A stretch of DNA of 64,000 nt from positions 62,001 through 126,000 of the forward strand of contig CALFFN010000009.1 in assembly GCA_937958185.1 (NCBI GenBank), in the 5' to 3' direction. Below are positions 32,770-41,517 of this stretch, in pieces (the stretch's first letter is position 1; each line of letters starts with the position of its first letter). Both the position numbers and the translations under genes were made by a program. This DNA is from an uncultured Neglectibacter sp. GTDB taxonomy: Bacteria; Bacillota; Clostridia; Oscillospirales; Acutalibacteraceae. The notes under the pieces are model-generated. The model made no database searches, was not told where the DNA came from, and worked only from the letters and a program-made list of their open reading frames with translations.

Positions 32770-35397
32770 GTGAGACACTTGCTGAAAAAATTGGGAAAAC
32801 GAGCGCTGGCTCTGCTGCTGATGGCTCTGCTCTGCTTCGCCGCGCCGATGGGCGTTTTGGCGGAGGAGGACGTGTCTGGGGAAGTGTCTTCTTCCGTGCC
32901 GGAAAGCGATACTGTCGAGCCGGGGGAAACGGCTTCCGCGCTGCCGGAAGAGGAGCCGGAGGGATCCGACCCCAGCCCGGAGGACGAAGCGTCCTCCGCT
33001 CCCGCGGAAGCTCCTGTGGAAAGCGAACAGGAGAGCGAGGGAACAGGCGCTCAGGAAAATAAGGAGACCACCTTCGCCGCTGATTCCCTGCTGGTCCTGG
33101 GCGGGCACGAAACCTATATGAAGGGCTGCGACAATGCGATGTTCAAGCCCGGCAACGCCATGACACGGGCGGAGGTGGCGCAGATGCTCTATGCGCTGCT
33201 GGTGGAAAAGCCCGCTGTCACGGAGTCCCAGTTCAGCGATGTGAACCTCACCAGCTGGTACGGCGTCGCGGTCAATACCCTGGCAAAGGCAAAGGTGCTG
33301 ACCGGCTATACCGACGGTACGTTTGCGCCGAACAAAGCCATTTCCCGCGCGGAATTTGTCACGGTGATGACCCGGTGCTTCCATATGCCGGAGGGCACGG
33401 CGACCTTCTCCGATGTGTCTGAAAATTATTGGGCGTATGACGCCATTTCCGCCGCCGCTACGGCAGGCTGGGTCAACGGTGTGGGAAACACCGGGCAGTT
33501 CCAGCCCAACCGCGGCATTCAGCGGTGCGAAGCGGTAAAGGTAGTGAATACGGCATTGAACCGAAAGGACGAGAATTTTGCCAAGGACAGCGGTACCCAG
33601 AAATTCCGCGATGTTCCCAAGAGCCATTGGGCGTATCTGGAAATCGCGGAAGCGGCGCAGCCCATTGAGCCATATGTTCCCGATCCCCCGATAGACGACC
33701 CCGTGGACGGGGAATATAAGGCGGGGCAGCTTGTGCGGGTCACGGCAAACGGCGGGCTGAACCTGCGGGAGCAGCCCAATACGGATTGCGCGGTTCTTAC
33801 GGTTTTGGGAACGGGAACGATCCTTACGGTCACCGGCGTTCCTTCCGAGGGCTGGCTGGGTGTGAAGACCTCTAACGGCACTGCGGGATATGTCTCTGCC
33901 GAGTATGTAGAGCACTATACTCCCGGCGCGGCTTCCGGCGCGAAGCTCTCCGCCACGACCCTGTCCCTGCGGCAGTATCAGACCGCCCGTCTGGACGCTT
34001 CTGTCGATTCCGGTATGGCTTCCATGAGCTGGACGAGCTCCGATCCCTCTGTGGCGGTGGTGGGCTACAGCGTCAGCTATGGCAGCAGGAAGCAGGGGGC
34101 AATGGTGTACGGCAAGAAGCCCGGCACCACCACCCTGACCTTCTCCGATGCGGCAGGAAAGAACAAGGTCACCTGCAAGGTGACGGTCGCTGCGCCGGAA
34201 TCGGTGCGGTATGCCTATGCTGGAGAAAATTCCGCGATCCGCGGCAAGAACTTTGACCTGGTCGCCGTAACAGACGCCGGACGCACCTCCGTGACCTTTA
34301 CGATCACAGCCGGTCCTGCCAAGGGGACCTACAGCACCACCAGCTCTACGACAGAATCCAGAAAGTCTGAATACGGTCTGCCCACCAACACGGTGCGGGT
34401 GTTCAAAAAATCCGTGGCATTTTCGACGGCGGGCACCTATACGGTCCGGGCGGTGGCGAACGGCGCTTCCGATTATAAGGATTTTACCGTGTTCGTCCGC
34501 GCCAATGAGGAAAGCGCCAATACAACTGCCGCCGGGGAACGCCGTGCGACTACCCAGGGGCTGTGCCTGATCGCCAATTTTGAGGGTCTGGTAGAGGAAA
34601 TTGAGGACGATGTGATCGCATCCGGCAACCCCACCGTGGGCTATGGTTACGTGGTGCCGGTGAACACCTCCTTCTACAACAATCTGACCAAAGCGGAAGC
34701 CTTTGCCATGCTGGTGGACAAGGCGAATAACGGCGGCTACTCCGCCGGGGTGAACCGCTTCCGGCAGAATAACAACGTAAAAATGAGCCAGGCGCAGTTT
34801 GACGCGCTTCTGAGCTTCGTCTGGAACTGCGGCACGGGAACGCTGGACGCCAGCGAATACGACACCCCCAAGGTCATGCTGAACGCCGTGGTGCCGCCCT
34901 CCGACCTGTCGGAAAGCAGACCCTACAGCGGCACGCTGCGGGTAGGTTCCTCGCCCATTTATAAGGAAGCCAGCCGTACGAGCGGCGTTCTGACCACCGT
35001 GAAGGACGGTTCTACCGTCAGTGTGACCGGCGCTAAAGGCATTTCCAGCAGCCACCAGGTATGGTACAAAGTGAAATATGGAAACTACACCGGCTGGATG
35101 CCTGCCGGAAAAGTGACCCTCAGCGCCACCGGGCTGACCCGTGACCTTGCCTATGCAGACGCCGGCACTCTGTCCGATAATTTCATGCAGTGGCACAAAT
35201 CCGGCGGCTGCGTGTACGGTCTGCTGACCCGCCGTCTGGCGGAATGCAAGGTGTTCTTCTTCGGGAATTATTTGGACGCGTTCCACAATTATGTGGACTT
35301 CGGCGAGGGAATGCAGTATTCCCCCAGCCCCAATTACGAAAAAAATACTTACGGCTTTGTGTTCCCGGATTGCTGTAAGCGGTACGAAAACAATTGA
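32770..35397 (+). CDS. SLH-anchored GH24 lysozyme-like wall hydrolase with SH3 domains
   Basis: 875 residues starting at GTG, 7 bases after GGAGG. Order: signal peptide (LLKKLGKRALALLLMALLCF, cleaved near AEE), acidic Ser/Pro/Glu linker to 100, three SLH-type segments (about 105-265; FSDVNLTSWYGVAVNTL, GYTDGTFAPNKAISRAEF), bacterial SH3 (317-381; GLNLREQP), Ig-like BIG2 domain (388-474), an unassigned beta region, a GH24 (T4 lysozyme type) domain (about 595-705) with Glu605 in NFEG, Asp614 and Thr622 in NPTVGYGY, and a second SH3 (718-786; GWMPAGK). The Glu-Asp spacing of nine equals Glu11-Asp20 of T4 lysozyme. It is likely exported, held to the pyruvylated wall polymer, and cleaves peptidoglycan. 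Activity is inferred. Confidence 0.88.
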   Translation: MRHLLKKLGKRALALLLMALLCFAAPMGVLAEEDVSGEVSSSVPESDTVEPGETASALPEEEPEGSDPSPEDEASSAPAEAPVESEQESEGTGAQENKETTFAADSLLVLGGHETYMKGCDNAMFKPGNAMTRAEVAQMLYALLVEKPAVTESQFSDVNLTSWYGVAVNTLAKAKVLTGYTDGTFAPNKAISRAEFVTVMTRCFHMPEGTATFSDVSENYWAYDAISAAATAGWVNGVGNTGQFQPNRGIQRCEAVKVVNTALNRKDENFAKDSGTQKFRDVPKSHWAYLEIAEAAQPIEPYVPDPPIDDPVDGEYKAGQLVRVTANGGLNLREQPNTDCAVLTVLGTGTILTVTGVPSEGWLGVKTSNGTAGYVSAEYVEHYTPGAASGAKLSATTLSLRQYQTARLDASVDSGMASMSWTSSDPSVAVVGYSVSYGSRKQGAMVYGKKPGTTTLTFSDAAGKNKVTCKVTVAAPESVRYAYAGENSAIRGKNFDLVAVTDAGRTSVTFTITAGPAKGTYSTTSSTTESRKSEYGLPTNTVRVFKKSVAFSTAGTYTVRAVANGASDYKDFTVFVRANEESANTTAAGERRATTQGLCLIANFEGLVEEIEDDVIASGNPTVGYGYVVPVNTSFYNNLTKAEAFAMLVDKANNGGYSAGVNRFRQNNNVKMSQAQFDALLSFVWNCGTGTLDASEYDTPKVMLNAVVPPSDLSESRPYSGTLRVGSSPIYKEASRTSGVLTTVKDGSTVSVTGAKGISSSHQVWYKVKYGNYTGWMPAGKVTLSATGLTRDLAYADAGTLSDNFMQWHKSGGCVYGLLTRRLAECKVFFFGNYLDAFHNYVDFGEGMQYSPSPNYEKNTYGFVFPDCCKRYENN

Positions 35398-35407
35398 GTG
35401 TTTCAAA

Positions 35408-35438
35408 AGAACCGGCTCGAAAAGAGCCGGTTCTTTTT
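35408..35438 (+). terminator. Terminator after the SLH-lysozyme gene
   Basis: Perfect 11-bp stem AGAACCGGCTC / GAGCCGGTTCT around GAAAA, followed by TTTT. Confidence 0.9.
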
Positions 35439-35499
35439 GCGTCTTTTTGAAAATTCCCGGGCGCTTCAAATTTTATTCCTTTTTTCGAGCTTTTATGAT

Positions 35500-35546
35500 A
35501 TACTAGATACTGGATGTTAGATTCTGGATGCTAGAAAGGGCGTAAG
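35500..35546 (+). repeat. Degenerate intergenic repeat, copy B
   Basis: Four units of about 10 bases (CTAGATA, CTGGATGTT, AGATTCTGGATG, CTAGAAAGGGCGTAAG) just before comM, followed at 35567 by GGTCGGGT as in copy A. Best preserved copy of the family. Confidence 0.65.
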
Positions 35547-35638
35547 GGCAGAAGAATTGCTGGGGTCGGGTCGCACGGTTTTTTTCACTGTATTTTAAGA
35601 AATTCCATAAAATGATCGGCAGGGCAGGGAGTAAAGGT

Positions 35639-37168
35639 ATGGTAGCGAAAACACACAGCATGGGAATATTCGGCATGGAAGCTTTTTCAGTGGAGGTAGA
35701 GACAGACCTTTCCACCGGGCTTCCGGCATTTGAGTTGGTGGGGCTGCCGGACGCCGCGGTCAAGGAATCCAAGGACAGGGTGCGGTCGGCGATCAAAAAC
35801 TGCGGCTACCAGTTCCCTGTGGGAAGGATCACCATGAACCTTGCCCCGGCTGACCGCAAAAAGGCGGGTCCGCTGTACGACCTGCCCCTGCTGGTGTCCC
35901 TGCTTACCGCTTCCCGGCAGATCGCCTGCCAAACCGACGACGCCGTATTTTTGGGCGAGCTTTCCCTTTCGGGCGAGGTGCGCCCGGTGCACGGTGTGCT
36001 GGTCATGGCATGCGCCGCCAGAGACGCGGGCTTTTCCCGGCTTTTCGTGCCGGAGCGCTGCGCCGCGGAAGCCGCCGTGGTGGAGGGGCTGTCCGTCTAT
36101 CCTGTCCGGGACGTGCCCCAGCTGCTGGCGCATTTGCGGGGCGAGGAGCTGATCGTCCCTGCCCGTCCCGCAGCCACGCCGCCGGAGCTGGCTCCGCCCT
36201 TGGATTTTTCCGATGTGAAGGGACAGCCGGAGGTCAAGCGCGCCATGGAGATCGCCGCCAGCGGCGGTCACAACATTCTGCTTTTAGGGTCTCCCGGCTC
36301 CGGCAAAAGTATGCTGGCAAAGCGGCTGCCCACCATTCTGCCGGAAATGTCCTTTGAGGAAGCACTGGAAACTACGAAAATTTACTCCATCTCCGGCGGG
36401 CTGCCGGAGGGAGTTTCCCTTTTGCGGGAGCGTCCTTTCCGGGCGCCCCATCACACCACGTCCACTACGGGACTGACAGGCGGCGGCACAGTGCCCCGTC
36501 CCGGGGAGATTTCCCTTGCCCACAACGGCGTGCTGTTCCTGGACGAGCTGCCGGAATTTCCCCACGCGGCGCTGGAAGCATTGCGCCAGCCTTTGGAAAA
36601 CGGCACGGTAGAGGTGGTGCGCGCCATCGGTTCCGCCAGCTTCCCCAGCAGGTTTATGCTGGTCGCCGCTATGAATCCCTGTCCCTGCGGCTATTTCGGT
36701 CACCCCACCCGTCCCTGCACCTGCCCGCCCCACGCGGTGGACAGGTATCTGGAAAAAATTTCAGGTCCTCTGCTGGACAGGATAGACCTGCATATCGAAG
36801 TGCCGCCGGTGGAGTTCGACCAGCTTTCCGGCAGCGGCGACGGGGAACCCTCCGCGGTCATTCGCAGGCGCGTTTCCGCTGTGAGAGCGCTGCAGGCGAA
36901 GCGTTACGCGGGGCTGGGCTTTTCCTGCAACGCCCATATCCCGGATTCCGTGTTCCAGGATTTCTGCCAGCCCACCGAGGAAGCCACCAGAATGCTGAAG
37001 CGCACCTTTGAGAAATTCGGTCTTTCCGGGCGCGCGTACCGCCGTGTGCTGAAGGTGGCAAGGACCATTGCCGATATGGACGGCAGCGAAGCCATCGGCG
37101 CTGCCCATGTGGCGGAAGCGGTGCAGTACCGCACGCTGGACCGAAAATATTGGCAGAAGGACATTTGA
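35639..37168 (+). CDS. comM: YifB/ComM-type Mg-chelatase-like AAA+ ATPase
   Basis: 509 residues. N-terminal Lon-protease-like fold (THSMGIFGMEAFSVEVETDLSTGLPAFELVGLPDAAVKES) followed by a Mg-chelatase AAA+ domain: Walker A LLLGSPGSGKSMLAKRLP, Walker B GVLFLDELPEF, and the Cys motif NPCPCGYFGHPTRPCTC, then a C-terminal Mg-chelatase tail. ComM is a hexameric helicase that drives branch migration during natural transformation. The start at 35639 has GGGAG 8 bases upstream; an ATG nine codons earlier is less likely. Usually near dprA, which is not here. Confidence 0.93.
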   Translation: MVAKTHSMGIFGMEAFSVEVETDLSTGLPAFELVGLPDAAVKESKDRVRSAIKNCGYQFPVGRITMNLAPADRKKAGPLYDLPLLVSLLTASRQIACQTDDAVFLGELSLSGEVRPVHGVLVMACAARDAGFSRLFVPERCAAEAAVVEGLSVYPVRDVPQLLAHLRGEELIVPARPAATPPELAPPLDFSDVKGQPEVKRAMEIAASGGHNILLLGSPGSGKSMLAKRLPTILPEMSFEEALETTKIYSISGGLPEGVSLLRERPFRAPHHTTSTTGLTGGGTVPRPGEISLAHNGVLFLDELPEFPHAALEALRQPLENGTVEVVRAIGSASFPSRFMLVAAMNPCPCGYFGHPTRPCTCPPHAVDRYLEKISGPLLDRIDLHIEVPPVEFDQLSGSGDGEPSAVIRRRVSAVRALQAKRYAGLGFSCNAHIPDSVFQDFCQPTEEATRMLKRTFEKFGLSGRAYRRVLKVARTIADMDGSEAIGAAHVAEAVQYRTLDRKYWQKDI

Positions 37169-37266
37169 AGCAAAAGGATCCCCTGACAGGACCCGATTTT
37201 CTATAGTAGAGTGGTTTTCGGGTTTTATATGTTCAGGCAGACTTTTCACCGGGAGGAGGCGGCAGC

Positions 37267-37839
37267 ATGGCGGAGGACTACAGCGTATACGGCGACAACG
37301 AGCTGGCGGCACTGGTGCGGGAAAACAGACCTGACGCGTTTGGCGAGCTGAGCGCCCGCTACCTGTGGCTGATCCGTGTGAGAGCCGCAGAATTTCAGGG
37401 CGCGGACGCCCCCGAGCGGGAGGACCTGCTGCAGGAGGGCTTTGTGGGGCTTTACGCGGCGGCGGTCTCCTTTGACGAAACGAAGGGAACCTCTTTCCGC
37501 ACCTACGCGGGGCTGTGCATTTCCCGGCGCATGGTGGACGCCGCCCGGCGACATGGCAGCGAGAAAAACAGGCTGCTGAACGAATCCCTGTCTCTGGACA
37601 GCGAAGCGGCGCATACCCTTTCCACGGAAACCACGCCGGAGGATACGGTGGAGCTGCGGGAGCAGTTCCAGGGGCTGCTCCATAAGCTGGAGATGGCGCT
37701 GACGCCGCTGGAGCGGAAAGCGCTGACCCTCTATCTCAGCGGCTGCAAGCGCTCGGAGATCGAGGAGCGTTCCGGCATGCCCCTGCGCACATACGATAAC
37801 GCCATGTTCCGGGTGCGCAGCAAAGTAAAAGCATTGTGA
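37267..37839 (+). CDS. SigH-like sigma-70 factor
   Basis: 190 residues. Region 2 is clear (YLWLIRVRAAEFQGADAPEREDLLQEGFVGLYAAAVSFDETKGTSFRTYAGLCISRRMVDA), closely patterned on SigH, the early-sporulation and competence sigma factor of Firmicutes. Region 4 is the C-terminal helix-turn-helix (LTPLERKALTLYLSGCKRSEIEERSGMPLRTYDNAMFRVRSKVK). It is shorter than Bacillus SigH (about 218). GGGAGGAGG precedes the ATG. comM upstream is a competence gene, which fits a SigH-like role. It could instead be a lineage-specific relative. Confidence 0.82.
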   Translation: MAEDYSVYGDNELAALVRENRPDAFGELSARYLWLIRVRAAEFQGADAPEREDLLQEGFVGLYAAAVSFDETKGTSFRTYAGLCISRRMVDAARRHGSEKNRLLNESLSLDSEAAHTLSTETTPEDTVELREQFQGLLHKLEMALTPLERKALTLYLSGCKRSEIEERSGMPLRTYDNAMFRVRSKVKAL

Positions 37840-37864
37840 AAAAATATCTTTTTTGCCTGCGGTA

Positions 37865-37893
37865 TTGCAGAGCGGCGAAAAGGGTATTATAAT
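37865..37893 (+). promoter_or_regulatory. Promoter of the DUF1858 gene
   Basis: TTGCAG (37865-37870), 17 bases, TATAAT (37888-37893). Confidence 0.75.
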
Positions 37894-37930
37894 GGGTGTA
37901 ACGTTGAAAAAAGGAGGGAAACTGAAAACT

Positions 37931-38134
37931 ATGGCAACCATCACCAAAGATACTATCATCGGCGATATTTTGGACCTGGACGGCACGACCGCTCCTTTCT
38001 TCCTGGAAATGGGAATGCATTGTCTGGGCTGCCCTTCCTCTCGTGGAGAGACGTTGGAGCAGGCGTGTGCAGTGCACGGCGTAAGCGCAGACGAACTGGT
38101 GGAGAAGCTGAATAAGCACCTCCAGAGCAAGTAA
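37931..38134 (+). CDS. DUF1858 small redox-disulfide protein
   Basis: 67 residues with the signature MHCLGCPSSRGETLEQAC, the CxxC pair of the domain that is found alone or next to hybrid-cluster and nitrogen-metabolism proteins (sometimes called redox disulfide domain). Cytosolic, no signal peptide. The start ATG is 12 bases from AAAGGAGGG, a little long. It has its own promoter and terminator. Function unknown; likely a thiol/redox or metal-handling protein. Confidence 0.85.
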   Translation: MATITKDTIIGDILDLDGTTAPFFLEMGMHCLGCPSSRGETLEQACAVHGVSADELVEKLNKHLQSK

Positions 38135-38152
38135 GAAGAAGTCACATTTCTG

Positions 38153-38189
38153 CTGCCGCCGACGTTTGCCGGGCGGCAGTCAGTTTTTT
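38153..38189 (+). terminator. Terminator after the DUF1858 gene
   Basis: CTGCCGCC (38153-38160) with GGCGGCAG (38172-38179), then TCAGTTTTTT. Confidence 0.85.
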
Positions 38190-38215
38190 GGGGAACGGAA
38201 AGGCGGTGTGGTACG

Positions 38216-38902
38216 ATGGCAAGACCTCTGTTTCAGCTCAGTCCAAGATTGGCGCTGTGCGCCCAGCTTGTGCGGGAAGGCGCCGCGCTCTGCGATATTG
38301 GGACGGACCATGCCTATCTGCCTATCTGGCTTTTGAAAAGCGGGAAAATTTCCCGCGCTTTGGCGGCGGATATCAACGAAGGACCCCTGGCGGCGGCGAA
38401 AAGCAACGCGGAAAAATACGGGGAAGCAGAGCGCCTGACCCTCCGTCTGTCCGACGGGCTGCGGAATATCCGCCCGGAGGAGGCGGACGATGTCGTCATT
38501 GCCGGCATGGGCGGGGAGTTGATGCTCCGTATCATCGCGGAAACGCCCTGGCTGCGGCAGCCGGGAAAGCGCCTGATCCTGCAGCCCATGAGCTCCGTGC
38601 AGGAGCTGCGGATCGGCTTGCGGGAGCTGCAATTTGCCGTTTTGACCGAACAGGCGGTGGAAGACGCGGGAAAGGTCGATTCCGCCTTTTCCGCCCAATA
38701 CATAGGAAAAACGCCTGCCGCAGAGGAGCTGTACCCCTATTTGGGCATGCTCCAACCGGGCGAGCCCGCTGTGAAGCCCTACGCGGAAAAGGTTCTGCGG
38801 GAGCTGTACAGCCGCCTGAAGGGCGCAGAGCGGGGCAGAGCGGAGCAGCCCCCGGAGGAGCTGCGCAGCATCATTGCAAAAATAGAGGACAAATATTTAT
38901 AG
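38216..38902 (+). CDS. trmK: tRNA (adenine22-N1)-methyltransferase
   Basis: 228 residues. Class I methyltransferase with CDIGTDHAYLPIWLL (motif I), ALAADINEGPL (motif II) and VVIAGMGGELM (motif IV), the TrmK/YqfN pattern. It adds N1-methyl to A22 in the D-loop of tRNA-Ser and tRNA-Tyr in Gram-positives. The NIF3-like gene follows 32 bases downstream, the same pair as yqfN-yqfO in Bacillus, usually after the major sigma factor rpoD, which is absent here. Confidence 0.93.
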   Translation: MARPLFQLSPRLALCAQLVREGAALCDIGTDHAYLPIWLLKSGKISRALAADINEGPLAAAKSNAEKYGEAERLTLRLSDGLRNIRPEEADDVVIAGMGGELMLRIIAETPWLRQPGKRLILQPMSSVQELRIGLRELQFAVLTEQAVEDAGKVDSAFSAQYIGKTPAAEELYPYLGMLQPGEPAVKPYAEKVLRELYSRLKGAERGRAEQPPEELRSIIAKIEDKYL

Positions 38903-38934
38903 AGCTGGAAATATCCGCACAGAAAGGGATTTTT

Positions 38935-39702
38935 ATGGCACGAGTACAGGATATTTATGATATCATCAACGCCGTCGCGCCCTTTGACGCCGCCATGAGC
39001 TTTGACAATGTGGGCATTCTGGTGGGCGAGGGCAACGCGGAGGTCACCCGGGCGCTGATCGCGCTGGACATCACGGAAGCCGTGGTGGAAGAAGCGGCGT
39101 CTATGAACGCGAACCTTATCATCAGCCACCACCCGGTGATCTTCCACCCGGTAAAATCGCTGGGCGGGCGGGATATTCCCTACCTGCTGGCAAAGCACGG
39201 CATTCACGCGCTGTGCTGCCACACCAATCTGGACGCTTCCCCGGTCTGCGGGGTCAATGTGGCGCTGGCAGGCAGGCTGGGGCTGCGGAGCATTCACGCG
39301 GAGGACGTGTTCGGCGAGGAATGCGTGCTGTTTGCCGGAGAGCTGGAGCAGCCCATGTCCCCCCAGGAATTTGCGGCTCACGTCAAAAGCAGCCTGCACG
39401 CCGGGGCGGTGGGAATCATTCCCGGGGAACACCCGGTGAAGAAGGTGTTCCTGTGCAGCGGCGCGGGGGGAGAGTACGTCCATTTTGCCGCCTGCCGCGG
39501 CGCGGACGCGTACCTGACCGGGGAAATGCACCATCACGAGGCGCTGGAGGCTGCCCGCACAGGTCTTACCTGTGTGGCGGCGGGGCATTATGAAACGGAA
39601 AAGCCCTTTGGGGAATTTCTCGCCTCCTATCTGAAAAAGCGGATCCCCGACACATCGTTCCTGCTGTCCCAGCGGGAGACCGCGCCCCTGCAGATACTGT
39701 AA
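38935..39702 (+). CDS. NIF3-like (DUF34) dinuclear metal protein
   Basis: 255 residues, the short form without the middle PII-like insert of YqfO. Metal ligands are visible in LIISHHPVIFHPVKSL and CHTNLDA near the N-terminal half, and in TGEMHHHEALEA and AGHYETEK near the C-terminus. The family has been called GTP cyclohydrolase 1 type 2, but the true reaction is unknown. AAAGGGAT precedes the ATG at 38935. Paired with trmK. Confidence 0.92.
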   Translation: MARVQDIYDIINAVAPFDAAMSFDNVGILVGEGNAEVTRALIALDITEAVVEEAASMNANLIISHHPVIFHPVKSLGGRDIPYLLAKHGIHALCCHTNLDASPVCGVNVALAGRLGLRSIHAEDVFGEECVLFAGELEQPMSPQEFAAHVKSSLHAGAVGIIPGEHPVKKVFLCSGAGGEYVHFAACRGADAYLTGEMHHHEALEAARTGLTCVAAGHYETEKPFGEFLASYLKKRIPDTSFLLSQRETAPLQIL

Positions 39703-39730
39703 CATTTTACGAACATAGAGAGGAAAGACC

Positions 39731-41479
39731 ATGGCACTGGACGGCATCTTTTTGCGACATATCAAACAGGAATTGGAAAACGCCCTTTTGGGGGGCAGGG
39801 TGGACAAAATCCACCAGCCCAACCGGGAGGAGCTTCTGGTGGCGTTCCGCACAAGGGAGGCTGCCTATAAGGTGCTGTTTTCCGCCCGGGCAAACAGCGC
39901 CAGAGTACATCTGACCTCCATTCCTCTGGAAAATCCCCAGCAGCCGCCCATGCTGTGTATGCTGCTGCGGAAAAAGCTGCTGGGGGCAAAGCTTGTCGCC
40001 ATTCGCCAGCCGGGGCTGGAGCGCCTGCTGCATTTTGATTTTGACGCCATCAGCGAGCTGGGCGACCACATCACCCTGACCCTGACCATGGAGATCATGG
40101 GGCGGTACAGCAACGTGATCCTGACAGACGGCGATGGAAAGATCATTGACGCCCTGAAACGGGTAGACGCGGAAATGTCCTCCCAGCGGCTGGTGCTGCC
40201 TGGGCTAACCTACCATCTGCCGCCGCCCCAGGAGAAGAAAAGCGTGCTGGACGCGACCTCGCAGGACGTCGTTTCCGCCCTGAAAGCCCTGCCGGGAGAC
40301 GCGGAGCTTTCCAAAGCCCTGCTTTCCGTGCTGCAGGGAGTTTCTCCCATCGTGTGCCGGGAGCTTGCTTTCCAGGTGGGCAGGGGGGCAGAGCTGACCG
40401 TAAAAACCATGACGGACGAGCAGTATTTTCGGACAGGTTTCTTTTTCCAGCAATTGAAGGATACGGCGGAGACTGTATCCGGCAAGCCGTTTTCAGCCGT
40501 GAACGCCCAGCGCAAGCCCATGGATTTTTCCTTTCTGGATATCCACCAGTATGGCACGGGGGCGGTGGTCCGGCAGGAGGAGACCTTCTCCGGGCTGCTG
40601 GATAATTTCTACCGGGAACGGGACAGGCAGGAGCGTATGCGGGTGCGGGAGCAGGACCTGCTCCGGCTGCTGTCCACCCATTCCGAGCGGCTTTCCCGGA
40701 AAATCAACGCCCAGCGGGCGGAGCTGGAGCAGTGCGCCCAGCGGGACGCCCTGCGCATTGCGGGGGATTTGATCAGCGCCAATTTATACGCCCTGCCAAA
40801 AGGTGCGGAAAGCGCGGACCTGCCCAATTATTACGAGGAGGACCAGCCCCTTGTCCACATCAAGCTGGACCCGGCGCTGACCCCGTCCCAAAACGCCCAG
40901 AAATATTATAAGGAATACCGAAAATCCAAAACCGCGGAGGAAAAACTCACCGAGCAGATAGAGCTTGCCGGAAGGGAGCTGGAATATCTGGACACCGTGC
41001 TGGATGCCCTGAGCCGTGCGGAAACGGAACGGGATTTGTCCGAGATCCGCGCGGAGCTGGGAGAACAGGGATACGTCCGCGTCCTCCGGGATAAAAAGCA
41101 CAAGCCCGCCGGGGTGAGCGAGCCCATGAAATTTACCGTTGCAGACGGCTTTACCGTGCTGGTGGGCAGGAACAACCGGCAGAATGACAGGCTCACCATG
41201 AAGCTTGCCAGCAATCGCGATATCTGGTTCCATGTGAAGAACATTCCCGGCTCCCACACCATTCTGGTGACAGACGGCAGGGAGCCCACCCCCAAAGCCA
41301 TGGAGGAAGCGGCGGCGCTGGCGGCAGCCCACAGCAGGGCAAAGGGTTCCGCCCAGGTGCCTGTGGACTACACCCAGGTGCGGAATGTCAGCAAGCCCCA
41401 GGGCGCGAAACCCGGCATGGTGATCTATGTGAACTATAAGACGATATTTATTGACCCGTCTCAGTCTGAAACATTCTGA
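39731..41479 (+). CDS. rqcH: Rqc2 homologue RqcH (NFACT protein)
   Basis: 582 residues. Residues 1-180 NFACT-N domain (MALDGIFLRHIKQEL, GGRVDKIHQPNREELLVAFR), helical coiled-coil middle with many Arg/Glu/Gln (about 290-450), and C-terminal NFACT-R domain (FTVLVGRNNRQNDRLTMKLASNRDIWFHVKNIPGSHTIL). In Bacillus RqcH recruits tRNA-Ala to stalled 50S subunits and adds poly-Ala degradation tails. Older name FbpA, fibronectin binding. A tRNA-Ala(GGC) gene is 3.4 kb downstream, probably coincidence. Confidence 0.95.
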   Translation: MALDGIFLRHIKQELENALLGGRVDKIHQPNREELLVAFRTREAAYKVLFSARANSARVHLTSIPLENPQQPPMLCMLLRKKLLGAKLVAIRQPGLERLLHFDFDAISELGDHITLTLTMEIMGRYSNVILTDGDGKIIDALKRVDAEMSSQRLVLPGLTYHLPPPQEKKSVLDATSQDVVSALKALPGDAELSKALLSVLQGVSPIVCRELAFQVGRGAELTVKTMTDEQYFRTGFFFQQLKDTAETVSGKPFSAVNAQRKPMDFSFLDIHQYGTGAVVRQEETFSGLLDNFYRERDRQERMRVREQDLLRLLSTHSERLSRKINAQRAELEQCAQRDALRIAGDLISANLYALPKGAESADLPNYYEEDQPLVHIKLDPALTPSQNAQKYYKEYRKSKTAEEKLTEQIELAGRELEYLDTVLDALSRAETERDLSEIRAELGEQGYVRVLRDKKHKPAGVSEPMKFTVADGFTVLVGRNNRQNDRLTMKLASNRDIWFHVKNIPGSHTILVTDGREPTPKAMEEAAALAAAHSRAKGSAQVPVDYTQVRNVSKPQGAKPGMVIYVNYKTIFIDPSQSETF

Positions 41480-41517
41480 TTTTTTACACGTTCTTGCGAA
41501 GAGAGGAGGGAAGCTCC

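Noticed and set aside
32734..35469. 911-codon open frame on the minus strand opposite the SLH-lysozyme gene
   Set aside because: No ribosome site, Arg/His/Gly-rich antisense composition, and the plus strand has signal peptide, promoter, terminator and recognisable domains.
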